DNA of 64,000 nt. Origin: Corella eumyota. Lineage: Eukaryota; Chordata; Ascidiacea; Phlebobranchia; Corellidae. Where the stretch lies: positions 20,840,501 through 20,904,500 of the forward strand of contig OY720097.1 of assembly GCA_963082875.1 (NCBI GenBank), given 5' to 3'. This document shows positions 1-12,766 of this stretch, in pieces; position 1 is the first letter of the stretch, and each line of letters begins with the position of its first letter. The notes beneath the pieces are model-generated. The model did not search any database. It had not been told where the DNA came from and saw only the letters and a program-made list of their open reading frames with translations. The translations under genes were made by a program, and so were the position numbers.

Positions 1-2160
1 TTGAAGTAGATCCAAATTGACGTCTTTCATTGTTCATAGATGCAACTTGCTCCCATGTTGGTATATTTTCTTTCAAGTTCATTCTGTAAACTAAACTTAA
101 TTGTTGACCATAAGATTTACCCCCTCCAAACACATATACTTTATCATTTAAAACCACACATCCATGACCACAAAGTTTGACTGGAATATCCTGTTAATAA
201 AATAAACAAAAATAAGTCCATATTTTACTATTATAAATACAAATAGTAATAATACAGATGAATAAAGATTTTAAAATTATTTAAAAACCACCAAAACTGA
301 CATGTCTCACTGTAAATATCATTATTAATCTTTTTAATATATGCAATATGTTTATTTATTATTAGACAAGTTGGAAATTACAAAAATTATTAAAAATTTG
401 TAAACCTCTAATTTTTGAAAAGTGTTCTCTTCAATATTGTATTGCAGCATAGTCTGTAAAGTTGAATTTCCTCCAGTGATAAGAAGTAAAGCTTCTTCAA
501 AAATAAAGATTTAGAATAAAATATTTTTTACAATTAAAGAAAATAAAAATTATCAAAAATTAAAGATAATCAAAAATTAAAATATTTAGAATAAAATATT
601 TTTTAAACTTAAAGATAATTAAAATTATCACACAAACTAACTTTTTTTTGCTGAAGTGGGTGACCTCATAGCACCAACAACTAGATTCAAATAATCTATA
701 TTTCGACAAATAAATTCCTGAAATAAATAACAATTTTTATTAGTTTTTGATAGTAACTAATTTTATTTACAAATAAGTTAAATGTCAAAAAAAGTTAACC
801 TCAAGACTAACAACATTGTTTAAAAGTTTCAGTGGTAATTGAGAAAGTTTAAGTTCAACTTTGTCAAGAATTTCAATAAATCGTTCTTTCCTTTCATCAA
901 GATTAAACTTTATCCATTCAGCAACAGCAACAAAAAGTGACTTTTTATCCACCTAGAAAACAAAAATTCCTATTTTTAATAAAACAATAATCTTAAAAGG
1001 ACTAAAATACATAACATTTATACTGTGATATTAGTTTCAAACAATTTTTAAATTGAAATTTGGGGTAGAATTTAAAATAAATAGTTAAACTTACAACTTT
1101 CATGTTGGAACAAAACTCATCTTCATTCAAACTCTTAAACTCATTTCGATTCAAAATTGTTTTAATATTTTTCTTAGTGAACTGCCTGACAAGATTGGTA
1201 AGTTGATCAATGTGATAACTTACACTAAGAATACTGAGAGTAAAGATATTTTGACAGCTAATTGCTTTACTTAAATAGTCAGTACAATGAAGCTTCAAAT
1301 CTATAAAGCAAAAAGAATATTCAAACTAGATTTAATTATTTAATTGTTTACTTTAAATTATTTAAAAAAAAAATATATATAATTTAAATAAGGTAACCAT
1401 TAGCTTGTAAATATTCAGCAGCTTCAAGCAGATCACAAACATTTTTGGTGTCAATATCAATATCTCCACTGTAAAAATAATCCAAAATCAACTTCATTGA
1501 ATCAGAATTTATTCCTTTAACATCAATTATCCCACCATACTTTTCTTTCATCTAAAACAAATTAATTAACCTCATTTTTACTACACCATCATTAAGTCAA
1601 AAAATATCATCAATATATTAAATTAGTAGAAAATGTAACATTGATTACTTAAAAATGACCAAAAGTTTACAATTTAGAGTCAAAATGTATGCCTAAAAAT
1701 TACAAATATTTTTTAGAATGTTGCATTTAAAATAACATTAGTCTAAATGTGTTAACTTCATGTATTAAATAAATATTGAATTAAGGTAAAAAACAATATT
1801 AAATAAGTTAAAAAAGTCAGGAAACAAGAAAAGTTAAATAAATCAACTGACCTCAGATTGAAAAGCTTTCTGAAAAAAAACACTGAAGCAAGACAACACC
1901 AACAAATTGGCCGAAAAAACTTGATTTTCTGTTTGAATCTTGACATCATTGTATGATTCCCTATTCCTTTAAAATATAACATTTGATAATTATTCAATAT
2001 TGACCAATAAACAATAACAATAAACAAGAAAACACATGAAACAAATTTGAAAATGAAAGACTTACTGGTTAACAAAATGTTGTAGATGTGGAACATTATT
2101 TTTCCTGCTATATTTTATTACTCCAAGTTCTGAAGTTCCAAAGATTGTGAGAAACGCCAT
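1..2160 (-). CDS. Kelch-like (KLHL) gene, copy E, 3' part outside window
   Basis: This is a BTB-BACK-Kelch protein, normally a substrate adaptor for Cullin-3 ubiquitin ligases (family knowledge). Exons on the minus strand are 2066-2160 (start ATG), 1852-1966, 1398-1551, 1095-1300, 800-952, 642-717, 406-494 and 1-190. The first three encode the BTB fold (SYNDVKIQTENQVF, then YFYSGDIDID). The next two encode the BACK domain (AVAEWIKFNLDERKERF). The last two visible exons begin the kelch propeller (LLLITGG, VYVFGGG). The frame stays open through every junction, and the exon sizes (95, 115, 154, 206, 153, 76, 89 nt) equal those of copy B. The remaining kelch exons lie left of the window. The start was chosen because all five copies share it and an in-phase GT donor follows. 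Confidence 0.85.
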
Positions 2161-2612
2161 TTTAAATTACAATATATTTATAATGTTAAACAAAACCTAA
2201 CATCACCATGCAACCTAGTATAATTGTTCAATTAACATCGTAAAAACTAATATTTAAATCATACAGTTCTAAAGATTAAAAAGACACAACTAAAACATGT
2301 ACAAAATTTAAAAGTAATCACTAATTGTAATGTTAAAATTAATTAAATGAACAGATAAAACTTGAAAATAAAATATGTAATCAATATAAGAAATGGTATT
2401 ACAAACACACGATATTTTTTCATACAACGTTAATTAATTCAACACAATAAATCTAAGGTATAGTTTCAACATTTGCCCACAAAATTAGCTACAAGGAAAA
2501 AAATTAACAGTTAGTGTGTTAAACAAATTTGCTACAGAATACAAAATATATAAGTTACATAAGTTATTATTGTCAAATTATCTTGCTTAAGTAAGGTTCT
2601 GTAATTTTCTAT

Positions 2613-5600
2613 TCAATAAGTAGCTACTTTGTGGAAACTAAAATCATCATTTAGCTGTGTAACAATACACCATTTGTCATCTTCAATGTTGTATTTGTGG
2701 ATTGATTTTTGCTGATTGGCCCTAAAAATGAAAATAAACATTTGAACTTAAAATGATATAAGTTCAAACTTTATCCAACTTAGTTTAAAAAATTTTAAAT
2801 CTTACCCTCCTACAATATAGATCTCATTACGTACCAAACATCCTCCAAAAAAACTACGCTCTACCAACATATTACTAACATTGTTCCATACATTTGTGCT
2901 TACATCATACATTTCCACTGATTTTAAACGACTCATTTTATCCCAACCACCTGTAACAGTTAGTAATCATTTTAATTAGTTAAACTTTTAAAACTAAAAA
3001 GTGTCAAAAAACACCTATGTGTAAGAAATAGGCGTTTTTCAGTTTTATATACATTGCAATAGAAGTAGTAGCATTTTTAATAATTATTGTTACCCATGAC
3101 AAATATAAATTGATTAGTTGCCACAGCAAAGAAAGATCGTCGTGCATTTTGCATAGGTGCAACTAACTCCCATTTGTTTTGGTTGGAAATATAACGTTCA
3201 ACTGAGTTTGTTATTCCAATATTTGTATCTCCACCAAGTGAATAAAGATTACCTTGAAAAAACAATATTTGTGTTTTAAACGTCTTAGATGCAGATTTTT
3301 TAATACATATTCAATAGGGGATTGTTGTATATGGTGAACATTATTTGTTTAAGATGTGTAAAAAACTTTGAATTAAAAATGTCTTACCCTTGCATTCAAC
3401 TAGTTCATGAGAATATCTAGGCTGTAGCATATTAGCAAAATTATTCCATTTATCCATCTTTTCTGTGTAGTATTCACAAGTGTTTGATGAATTAAAACCC
3501 CCAGTAACAAAAATCAATCCTAAACCAAAGCAATTTAAAAACTAAAATTAAATAAATATTATAAATTAAAATGCAACAAATATAAACTACAATAATTTGT
3601 ATAAAAAAGTTTATAATCTAAATAACTTTATTTTAATTTGCTTTTAACAGTAATGGACTCAATAGTACCGTCTGATAAAGTTGATCCGAATCTACATCTT
3701 TTATTGTTCATTGATGCAACTAGCTCCCATGTTGGAGAATCTGCTTTTAAGTTCATTCTGTAAACTAAACTTAATTTTTCAGTATTGCAATCACCGCCTC
3801 CAAACACATAAACTTTATCATTTAAAACCACACATCCATGGTTCTGGAATTTTTGTGGCATGTCCTGTTTTTGTAAAAAGAAACTTAGTTATTTGATGTT
3901 AAATTAATATTATCATTAATGTTTAAATAACAAATGTTACAAAGAAAAAATTTAAATAAAATCAACTTACAAACCTAAGTTAGCTTGTAAATTTTGCACA
4001 TACTTTTGTAAATAAATAAATAAAAACAAAATACTAGTATTATTTTGATGCAGTTTAAAATAAAGTGTTGTTTTACCGATAATGCAATATTTTTATAAAT
4101 TAAATATATACCTATGTCAAATATTTGCTGCACATATTTTCATGCATAAAACTTCAAAAAAAAATATTTAAAAATACAAACCTCTTTTTTTTCAAAATTG
4201 TTTTTTTCAATGTTATATTGCAGCATAGTTTTTAAAGTTGAAGTTCCTCCAATAATGAAAAGTGAAGCTTTATAAAATTAAAATAAAATATTTACTTCAA
4301 CATTATTTATTTTTAAATAAAGGTTTAAACATCAAACAATTAATAAAAAATTAATTGACCTTTCTTTACTGGTTTACAAGACCTCATGGCGTTAACAACT
4401 AGATTCAGGTATACATTGTTAAGATAAATAAACTCCTTGAAAAAAATATATAATATTATTAGATTATTTATAAATTTTAGCAACAACAATGTCCAATTTT
4501 TAGAAGAATATAAATATACCTCAAGACTAACAACATTGTTTAAAAATTCCAGTGGTAATTGAGAAAGTTTAAGTTCAACTTTGTCAAGAATTTCAATAAA
4601 TCTTTCTTTCCTTTCATCAAGATTAAACTTTATCCATTCAGCAACAGCAACAAAAAGTGACTTTTTATTAACCTTAAAAATTAACAAATTAAATCTTATA
4701 TAACTTCAAGTTGTTAAATCATTTAAAAACAAACAAAAATATCTTTTATTAACTAAAACAAATAGTTTAACTTACAACTTTCATGTTGGAACAAAACTTA
4801 TCTTCAATCTTCATTCAAACTTTTAAACTCATTACGACTTAGAATTGTGTTAATATTTTTTTCCATAAATTGCTTAACAAGTTGACTTAATTGGTTGATG
4901 TGATAACGGAGACTAAGAATACCAAGAGTGCAGATATTTTGGCAGCATATAGCTTTGCTCAAATAGTCAGTACAATGAAGCTTCAAATCTAAAAACAAAA
5001 AGAGTATTAAAACTAGATATAAAAAATTTGTATTAACCCAAATAAAGTTAAACAGTTACTAGAGTTCTATTATATAAAAACTGATCTAAAACAATTAAAA
5101 ATGTATATCTTTAAGCATAAATTGACTACTGTAAAGTATTTAATAAAAGTGTTAAAATAATTTTAAATAAGGTTACCATTAGCTTGTAAATATTCAGCAG
5201 CTTCAAGCAAATCACAAACATTTTTGGTGTCAATGTCAATATCTCCACTGTAAAAATAATCCAAAATCAACTTCATTGAATCAGAATTTATTCCTTTAAC
5301 ATCAATTATTCCACCATACTTTTCTTTCATCTAAAACAAATTAATAACTTTTACTTTTACTACACCATCATTAAGTTAAAGACATTTACAAGTTGCAGAT
5401 ATAATTAACTAGTAGAAAATGTTAGATTAAGTAAAATTTAAAATAAATTTAAATTTTCTAAGACCATTTCATTTAAAAATCAAATTGGTATATTATGTTA
5501 ATTCTCCCACAGCACAAGTGCTTTTTTGTTTTAAAATTAAGTGCACAGGTTCCCAATTTTTTTAACCCACAAATGTCCCTAAAATCTATTACCTACTTTT

Positions 5601-6430
5601 TCCAAGCCTTATTAACATAACTATTTAAGATCATTTTGTGTGTTATATTAATTAAACTACTTTTTTGCTATTTTACCATTTTGTTTTGGAACTATACTTC
5701 CCGTATGTTGTAGTCTAGTTGCAGTTGCAAATATGTTTATTATAATGTAAGCATGATATTAAATCATTATAAGCGTGTTTAATATAAATAATTGACGTTA
5801 AAACATACCATTTGCGTTATCTGTAGATACGTAACTAACAAATAAAACTGCTGACATTTCGTTTTTGCGCTTACTTAAACGTCTTTATTAATATGATAGC
5901 AATTCTCATTTTCTTATTGCATCTTTCTGTGCATTTTTTAAACTTTTTGTAGTGTATTTTTAATTCAAACTGCGAGTTAAAAAAGTTTTTTACATTTTCG
6001 TATATACTTATTACACCAAATCCTTAAAATATCGTTAAATTGGCGTCTTTTTTTGCCCTGCAAAATTGCACCTTTTGCGCACTATTTTACGCTTAAAGGA
6101 AAAAGATAAATTATACAACTTACCTCAGATTGAAAAGCTTTCTGAAAGAAAACACTAAAGCAAGACAACACCAACAAATTGGCCGAAAAAACTTGATTTT
6201 CTGTTTGAATTTTGACATCATTGTATGATTTCCTATTCCTTTAAAATAATACATTTGATAATTATTCATTTAACCAATAAACAATAACAATAAACTAGAA
6301 ATTACATGAAACAAATTTAAAAATAAAAGATTTACTGGTTAACAAAATGTTGTAGATGTGGAACATTATTTTTCCTGCTATATTTTATTACTCCAAGTTC
6401 TGAAGTTCCAAAGATTGTGAGAAACACCAT
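2613..6430 (-). pseudogene. Kelch-like (KLHL) gene, copy D, with a frameshift in the BACK exon
   Basis: This copy has the full 12-exon KLHL layout: 6336-6430, 6124-6238, 5177-5330, 4776-4988, 4520-4672, 4360-4435, 4182-4267, 3669-3864, 3386-3519, 3094-3252, 2806-2950 and 2613-2721 (stop TGA 2613-2615). Kelch signatures are visible, such as VYVFGGGD, GNLYSLGG and EIYIVGG. Exon 4 is 213 nt, where copies A, B and E have 206. A 7-nt duplication near 4800-4810 puts a stop straight after the residues SLNED, in the BACK domain before most of the protein. All other exons, including the last, are open with normal GT-AG sites, so the lesion looks recent or polymorphic. If translated it would give only BTB plus part of BACK. 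An assembly or allele error is the alternative. Confidence 0.75.
5505..6092. mobile_element. Putative hAT-type MITE insert in KLHL-D intron 2
   Basis: Intron 2 of copies D, B and A carries a related non-coding block absent from copies C and E. Shared landmarks are a CACAG[CG]AC[AG]GTGC motif at one end, a CCAAGCCTTATTAAC stretch in the middle, and GCGCCCTGCAAAATTGC-type sequence at the other. I see no ORF. The D copy lacks the clearest terminus, which is seen in copy B. Confidence 0.35.
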
Positions 6431-6653
6431 TTTAAATCACAATATACTTATAATGTTAAACAAAACCTAAAATCACCATGAATAACATTGTAAAAATTAA
6501 TATTTAGATCATGCAGTTCTAAAGATTAAAAAGACACAACTAAAACATGTAATAAATTAAGAAATAATTGCTAAAATGTAATGATAAAATTCATTGAATT
6601 AACAAATAAAAAATAAGAAATTTAAAAAAGATTTTACCAACACACAATATTTT

Positions 6654-8108
6654 TCATACAACATTCATTAATTCAATTTTTTTTGAAGTAAAAGTTCCAC
6701 CAGCAATAAGAAGTGAAGCTATAAAAACAGAAAAAGTATTAACATTTCAATCTTTAATATAAAACAAAAAAATTAAAACTATTTTTACATTACTAACCTT
6801 TCTTTACTACATTATGTGACCTCATCGCATCAAAAACTAAATTAACATAACCAATGTGGTGAGAAATAAATTCCTAGAACAAAAAAAAATGTCATTGGTC
6901 AATTTTAAGTAACTCTATGTTAAAGTATATCAACCAAGTTTATAAACTGGGTTGATTAACAAAAGTAACGATTCAATAAAGACTTGATACCATGTTTAAT
7001 CTGAAATAAATAAGAAATATATACCTCAAGACTAACAACATTGTTTAAAAATTCCAGTGGTAATTGAGAAAGTTTAAGTTCAACTTTGTCAAGAATTTCA
7101 ATAAATCTTTCTTTCCTTTCATCAAGATTAAACTTTATCCATTCAGCAACAGCAACAAAAAGTGACTTTTTATCAACCTAGAAAATCAACAGATCAAACG
7201 TTAAATAACTTTAAGTCGTTATATTATTTTAAAACTAAAAATTATTTTGTTTTTAGTTAAAACAAATAGTTTAACTTACAACTTTCATGTTGGAACAAAA
7301 CTCATCTTCATTCAAACTTTTAAACTCATTACGACTTAAAATCGTTTTAATATTTTCTTTTGTGAACTGTATGACAAGAAAGGTAAGTTGATTAATGTGA
7401 TAACGGAAACTAAGAATACTGAGAGTGAAAATATTTTGACAGCTAATAGCTTTGCTCAAATAGTCAGTACAATGAAGCTTCAAATCTAAAAACAAAAAGA
7501 ATATTTAAACTACATTCAAATATTTAATCATCTATTTTATGTTATGCAAAAAAAAGTTTAAAATAATTTAAATAAGGTTACCATTAGCTTGTAAATATTC
7601 AGCAGCTTCAAGCAAATCACAAACATTTTTGGAGTCAATGTCAATATCTCCACTGTAAAAATAATCCAAAATCAACTTCATTGAATCAGAATTTATTCCT
7701 TTAACATCAATTATCCCACCATACTTTTCTTTCATTTAAAACGAAATAAATAAATTTTACTTTTATTGCACCAATTAATAAAAAAAAATAAATCAACTGA
7801 CCTCAGATTGAAAAGCTTTCTGAAAGAAAACACTGAAGCAAGACAACACCAACAAATTGGCCGCAAAAACTTGATTTTCTGTTTGAATCTTGACATCATT
7901 GTATGATTCCCTATTCCTTTGAAATAAAACAATTAATAAAAATTCAATTGACCAATAAACAATGACATTAAACAAAAAAGCACATAAAATAAATTTGAAA
8001 ATAAAAGACTTACTGGTTAACAAAATGTTGTAGATGTGGAACATTATTTTTCCTGCTATATTTTAATATTCCAAATTCTGAAGTTCCAAAGATTGTGAGA
8101 AACACCAT
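6654..8108 (-). pseudogene. Truncated KLHL copy C (BTB-BACK only, no kelch propeller)
   Basis: Exons are 8014-8108, 7802-7916, 7582-7735, about 7280-7485, 7025-7177, 6798-6873 and a final exon ending at a TGA at 6654-6656. They encode the BTB and BACK domains and one half-blade (SLLIAGGTFTSKK), then stop. The five kelch exons present in A, B and D are missing, and copy D's start lies only about 220 bp downstream. The acceptor of exon 3 is changed: other copies have ...TTTTAG before ATGAAAG, while copy C reads ...TTTTAA. An in-frame substitute AG lies 12 nt inside the exon and would drop four residues. It may therefore be a dying gene, or one making a short BTB-BACK protein able to dimerise without binding substrate. 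I favour a pseudogene, moderately. Confidence 0.7.
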
Positions 8109-8511
8109 TTTAAATCACAATATACTTAAAATGTTAAACAAAACCTATCATCACCATGCAACCTAATATAAATATTCTAATGGCATCGTAAAAATTAATA
8201 TTTAAATTATACAGCTCTAAAGACTAAAAAGCCACACAAGTGAAAAACATGTAAAAAATTAAAAATAATCACTAAATTGTAATGTTTAAATTAATTAAAT
8301 TATCAAAAAAAATAAGGAATAAAATATTACCAAAACACAATATTTTTTCATATAACATTATTTAATTTAACACAATAAATCTAAAATGTAGTTTAAAAAT
8401 ATTAACAATTAGTCTTTTAAACAAATTTGCTACAATACACAAAAATATTTAAGCTACACCAGTTAATATTGTCAAATTATCTTGCTTAGTCAAAGTTCTG
8501 TAATTTTCTAT

Positions 8512-11500
8512 TTAATAAGTGACCACTTTGTGGGAATCAAAATCATCATCAAGTTGTGTAACAATACACCATTTGTCATCTTCAATGTTGTATTTGTGGA
8601 TTGATTTTTGTTTTTTACATCTTAAATTTATAAAACTAAATTACGCAAAAATTTGCAATTAAAATATTAACCAACTTAGTTTATACAATTTAAAATCGTA
8701 CCCTCCTACAATATAGATCTCATCATATACCAAACAACCTCCAAAACACCTTCTCTCTACCAACATATCACTAACATTGTTCCATACATTTGTGTTAACA
8801 TCATACATTTCCATTGATTTCAAATCTTTATTTTTATCCACACCACCTGTTACAGTCAATATAATGCCTTAGTCAGATTATATTACAAACTTTAAATATG
8901 AAATTAAAATCACCAAAACATATGCAAAATTGACAAAAAAGGGAAATTAATTTTTTTTAGTGATTGTTTTAGTTAATCTTAGTTACCCATGACAAAAATA
9001 GATTGTTTAGTTGCTATAGCAACAAATGAATGACGAGCAATTTGCATAGGTGCAACTAACTCCCATTTGTTTTGATTGGAAATATAACGTTCAACTAAGT
9101 TTATTGTTTTATTATTTGTATGTCCACCAATTGAATAAAGATTACCTTAAAAAACAAAATCTATAACATAAATATTCCATGCTGCAGATATATTTTTTAA
9201 ACAATTAATAGGTTATTGTTATATATCGTAAACGTTATTTGTTTAGTATGTGCAAAACTTTTAAAATATAAAATACCTTACCCTTGCATTCAACTAGTTC
9301 ATGATCATATCTAGGTTGCAGCATATTAGCAAAAGTTGTCCATTTATTCATTTTTTCTATATAGAATTCACAATTGCTTTGTGAAAATGTACCTCCAGTA
9401 ACACAAATTAACCCTAACCCAAAACAATTAATAATATTTAAATTAAACGTAGTATAACACATATGACAATTGCACCAGATTGTAACTGTAACAAAATTAA
9501 TAAAATAACAAGATGTTGCACAAGCCTAAATAAATTCATGCTTTAAACTTTTTAAATTTCAATGTTCTATTACAAAGGGTATAAGCAATAAAATTGTTAT
9601 TATTAAATGTATTGCAAAATAGTTATTATACCATCTATTGAAGTAGATCCAAATTGACGTCTTTCATTGTTCATTGATGCAACTTGCTCCCATGTTGGTA
9701 TATTTTCTTTCAAGTTTATTCTGTAAACTAAACTTAATTGGTAACCATAAAATTTACCCCCTCCAAACACATAAACTTTATCGTTTAAAACCACACACCC
9801 ATGACCACAAAGTTTGACTGGAATATCCTGTTAATAAAATAAACAAAAATAAGTCCATATTTTACTAATATAAATACAAATAGTAATAATACAGATAAAT
9901 AAAGATTTTAAAATAATTTAAAAACCAATAAAACTGACATGTCTCACTGTAAATATCATAATTGATCTCTTTAATGTATGCAATATGTTTATCTATTATT
10001 AGACAATTTTAAAATTACAAAAATTATTAAAAATTTGTAAACCTTTAATTTTTGAAAAGTGTTTTCTTCAATATTGTATTGCAGCATAGTCTGTAAAGTT
10101 GAATATCCTCCAGTCATAAGAAGTAAAGAATCTTCAAAAAAAATATTAAAATAATATATTTTTTAAACTTAAAGATAATCACAATTATAACACAAACTAA
10201 CCTTTTTTTGCTGAAGTGGGTGACCTCATAGCACCAACAACTAGATTCAAATAATCTATATTTCGACAAATAAATTCCTGAAGAAAATAACCATATTATT
10301 TGTATCAATAATAACTAATTTTATTTACAAAAAAACTAAACAATTAATAGAAAAGTTTTACCTCAAGACTAACAACATTGTTTAAAAATTCCAGTGGTAA
10401 TTGAGAGAGTTTAAGTTCAACTTTGTCAAGAATTTCAATAAATCTTTCTTTCCTTTCATCAAGATTAAACTTTATCCATTCAGCAACAGCAACAAAAAGT
10501 GACTTCTTATCAACCTACAAAATTTTTTTATTTTTTTATAACTTTAAGTTGTTACAATATTTAAAAACTATTTGGTTTGAAATTAAATAAAATAGTTAAA
10601 CTTACAACTTTCATGTTGGAACAAAACTCATCTTCATTCAAAATTTTAAACTCATTTCGACTCAAAATTGTTATAATATTTTTTTTTGTGAACTGTCTGA
10701 CAAGATTGGTAAGTTGATTAATGTGATAACTTACACTAAGAATACTGAGAGTAAAGATATTTTGGCAGCTAATAGCTTTGCTTAAATAGTCAGTACAATG
10801 AAGCTTTAAATCTATAAAACAAAAAAAGAGCTTAAACTAAACTAAAATGTTTAATATTAGCTTATATAAGTTAAACAGTTACTAGAGTTCTACTATATAA
10901 TAATTAATTTAAAACAATTAAAAATGTATATCTTCAAGCATAAATTGACAATACTTATTTACTGAAAAGTGTTTAAAAAGTGTTAAAATAATTTAAATAA
11001 GGTTACCATTAGCTTGTAAATATTCAGCAGCTTCAAGCAAATCACAAACATTTTTGGTGTCAATGTCAATATCTCCACTGTAAAAATAATCCAAAATTAA
11101 CTTCATTGAATCAGAATTTATTCCTTTAACATCAATTATCCCACCATACTTTTCTTTCATCTAAAACAAATTAATAAGTTTTTCTTTTACTAAACTATCA
11201 TTAAGTCAAAAACATTTACAAGTTGCAGATAAATGTAACTAGTAGAAAATGTTAGATTAAGTAATATTTAAAATAAATTTAAATTTTCTAAGACCATTTC
11301 ATTTAAACATCAAATTGGTATATTATGTTAATTTAAAGCAGTGTTCCCTCCAAGAAAAACCCACAGCACAGGTGCTTTTTTGTTTCAAAATTGAGTGCAC
11401 AGGTTCCCAATTTTTTTAACCCACAAATGTCCCTAAAATCTATTACCTACTCTTTCCAAGCCTTATTAACATAACTATTTAAGATCATTTTGTGTGTTTT

Positions 11501-12322
11501 ATTAAATAAACTACTTTTTTGGTATTTTACCATTTTGTTTTGGAACTATACTCCCTGATATTGTAGTCTAGTCGCAGTTGTGAATACGTTTATTATAATG
11601 TAAGCATGATATTAAATCATTATAAGCGTGTTTAAAATAAATAATCGACGTTAAACATACTACTTGCGTTATCTGTAGATACATAACTAACGAATAAAAC
11701 TGCTGACATTTCGTTTTTGCGCTTACTTAATCGTCTTTCTTATTTCGATAGCAATTCTCGTTTTCTTATTGCATCGTTCTGTGCTTTTTTTTAAACTTTT
11801 TGTAGTGTATTTTTTATTTCAAACTGCGGGTCTCTTGTTTTAAAAGAGTTTTTTACATTTTCGTATATACCTTTTACACCGAATCCTTAAAATATCGTTA
11901 AATTGGCGTCCTTTTTGCGCAGTCCCCAAAATTTCACTACACAGGCGCCCTGCAAAATTGCACCTTTTGCGACTATTTTATGCTTAAAGAAAAAAGTTAA
12001 ATTAATCAACTGACCTCGGATTGAAAAGCTTTCTGAAAGAAAACACTGAAGCAAGACAACACCAACAAATTGGCCGAAAAAACTTGATTTTCTGTTTGAA
12101 TCTTGACATCATTGTATGATTCCCTGTTCCTTTGAAATAATAAATTCAATAATTAGATGAGATGGCCATTGGACAATAACAATAAACTAGAAATCACGTG
12201 AAACAATTTTGAAAACAAAAGGCTTACTTGTTAACAAAATGTTGTAGATGTGGAACATTTTTTTTCCTGCTATATTTTATTACTCCAAGTTCTGAAGTTC
12301 CAAAGATTGTGAGAAACACCAT
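8512..12322 (-). CDS. Kelch-like (KLHL) protein, copy B, complete, 542 aa
   Basis: This is an intact BTB-BACK-Kelch gene, the probable Cullin-3 adaptor class. Twelve exons: 12228-12322, 12015-12129, 11007-11160, 10606-10811, 10362-10514, 10202-10277, 10043-10131, 9632-9827, 9282-9413, 8987-9145, 8702-8846 and 8512-8620 (stop 8512-8514). They sum to 1629 nt with every phase matching. BTB covers roughly residues 25-125, BACK roughly 130-250, and the kelch repeats about 270-540. Paired glycines are seen at LLLMTGG, VYVFGGG, LICVTGG, LYSIGGH and IYIVGG. The usual KLHL length is 550-620 aa, so this is slightly short. It was likely made by tandem duplication, and its 3' half shares near-identical intron sequence with copy A. 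The substrate cannot be inferred, and no specific vertebrate KLHL orthologue was recognised. Confidence 0.88.
11339..11985. mobile_element. Putative hAT-type MITE insert in KLHL-B intron 2 (best end preserved)
   Basis: This is the longest of three related intronic inserts. It begins CAGTGTTCCCTCCAAG, which resembles the CAGTG-type terminal inverted repeat of hAT transposons (family knowledge). No matching inverted terminus was found at the other end, and no transposase ORF is present. Confidence 0.4.
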
Positions 12323-12766
12323 TTTAAATCACAATACTTATAATGTTAAACAAAACCTATCATCACCATGCAACCTAGTATAATTGTTCTAATAACATTG
12401 TAAAAATTAATATTTAAATGATACAGTTCTAAAGATTAAAAAAACACAACTAAAACATGTAAAAAATTAAAAAATATTCACTAAATTGTAATGTTAAAAT
12501 TAATTGAATTAACAGATAAAAAATAAGGAAAAAAAAATATAATATATAAGAAAAAGTATTATCAACACACAATATTTGTTTATACAACGGTAATTAATTT
12601 AACACAATAAATCTAAGATATGGTTCAACTTTGCCTACAAAGTTTGCTACAAAAAAAATTAACAGGTATTCCTTTAAACACTTTGTTACAGAATACAAAA
12701 TATTTAAGTTACATGAGTTAATATTGCCAAATTATTTTGCTCAGTTAAAGTTCTGTAATTTTTTAT

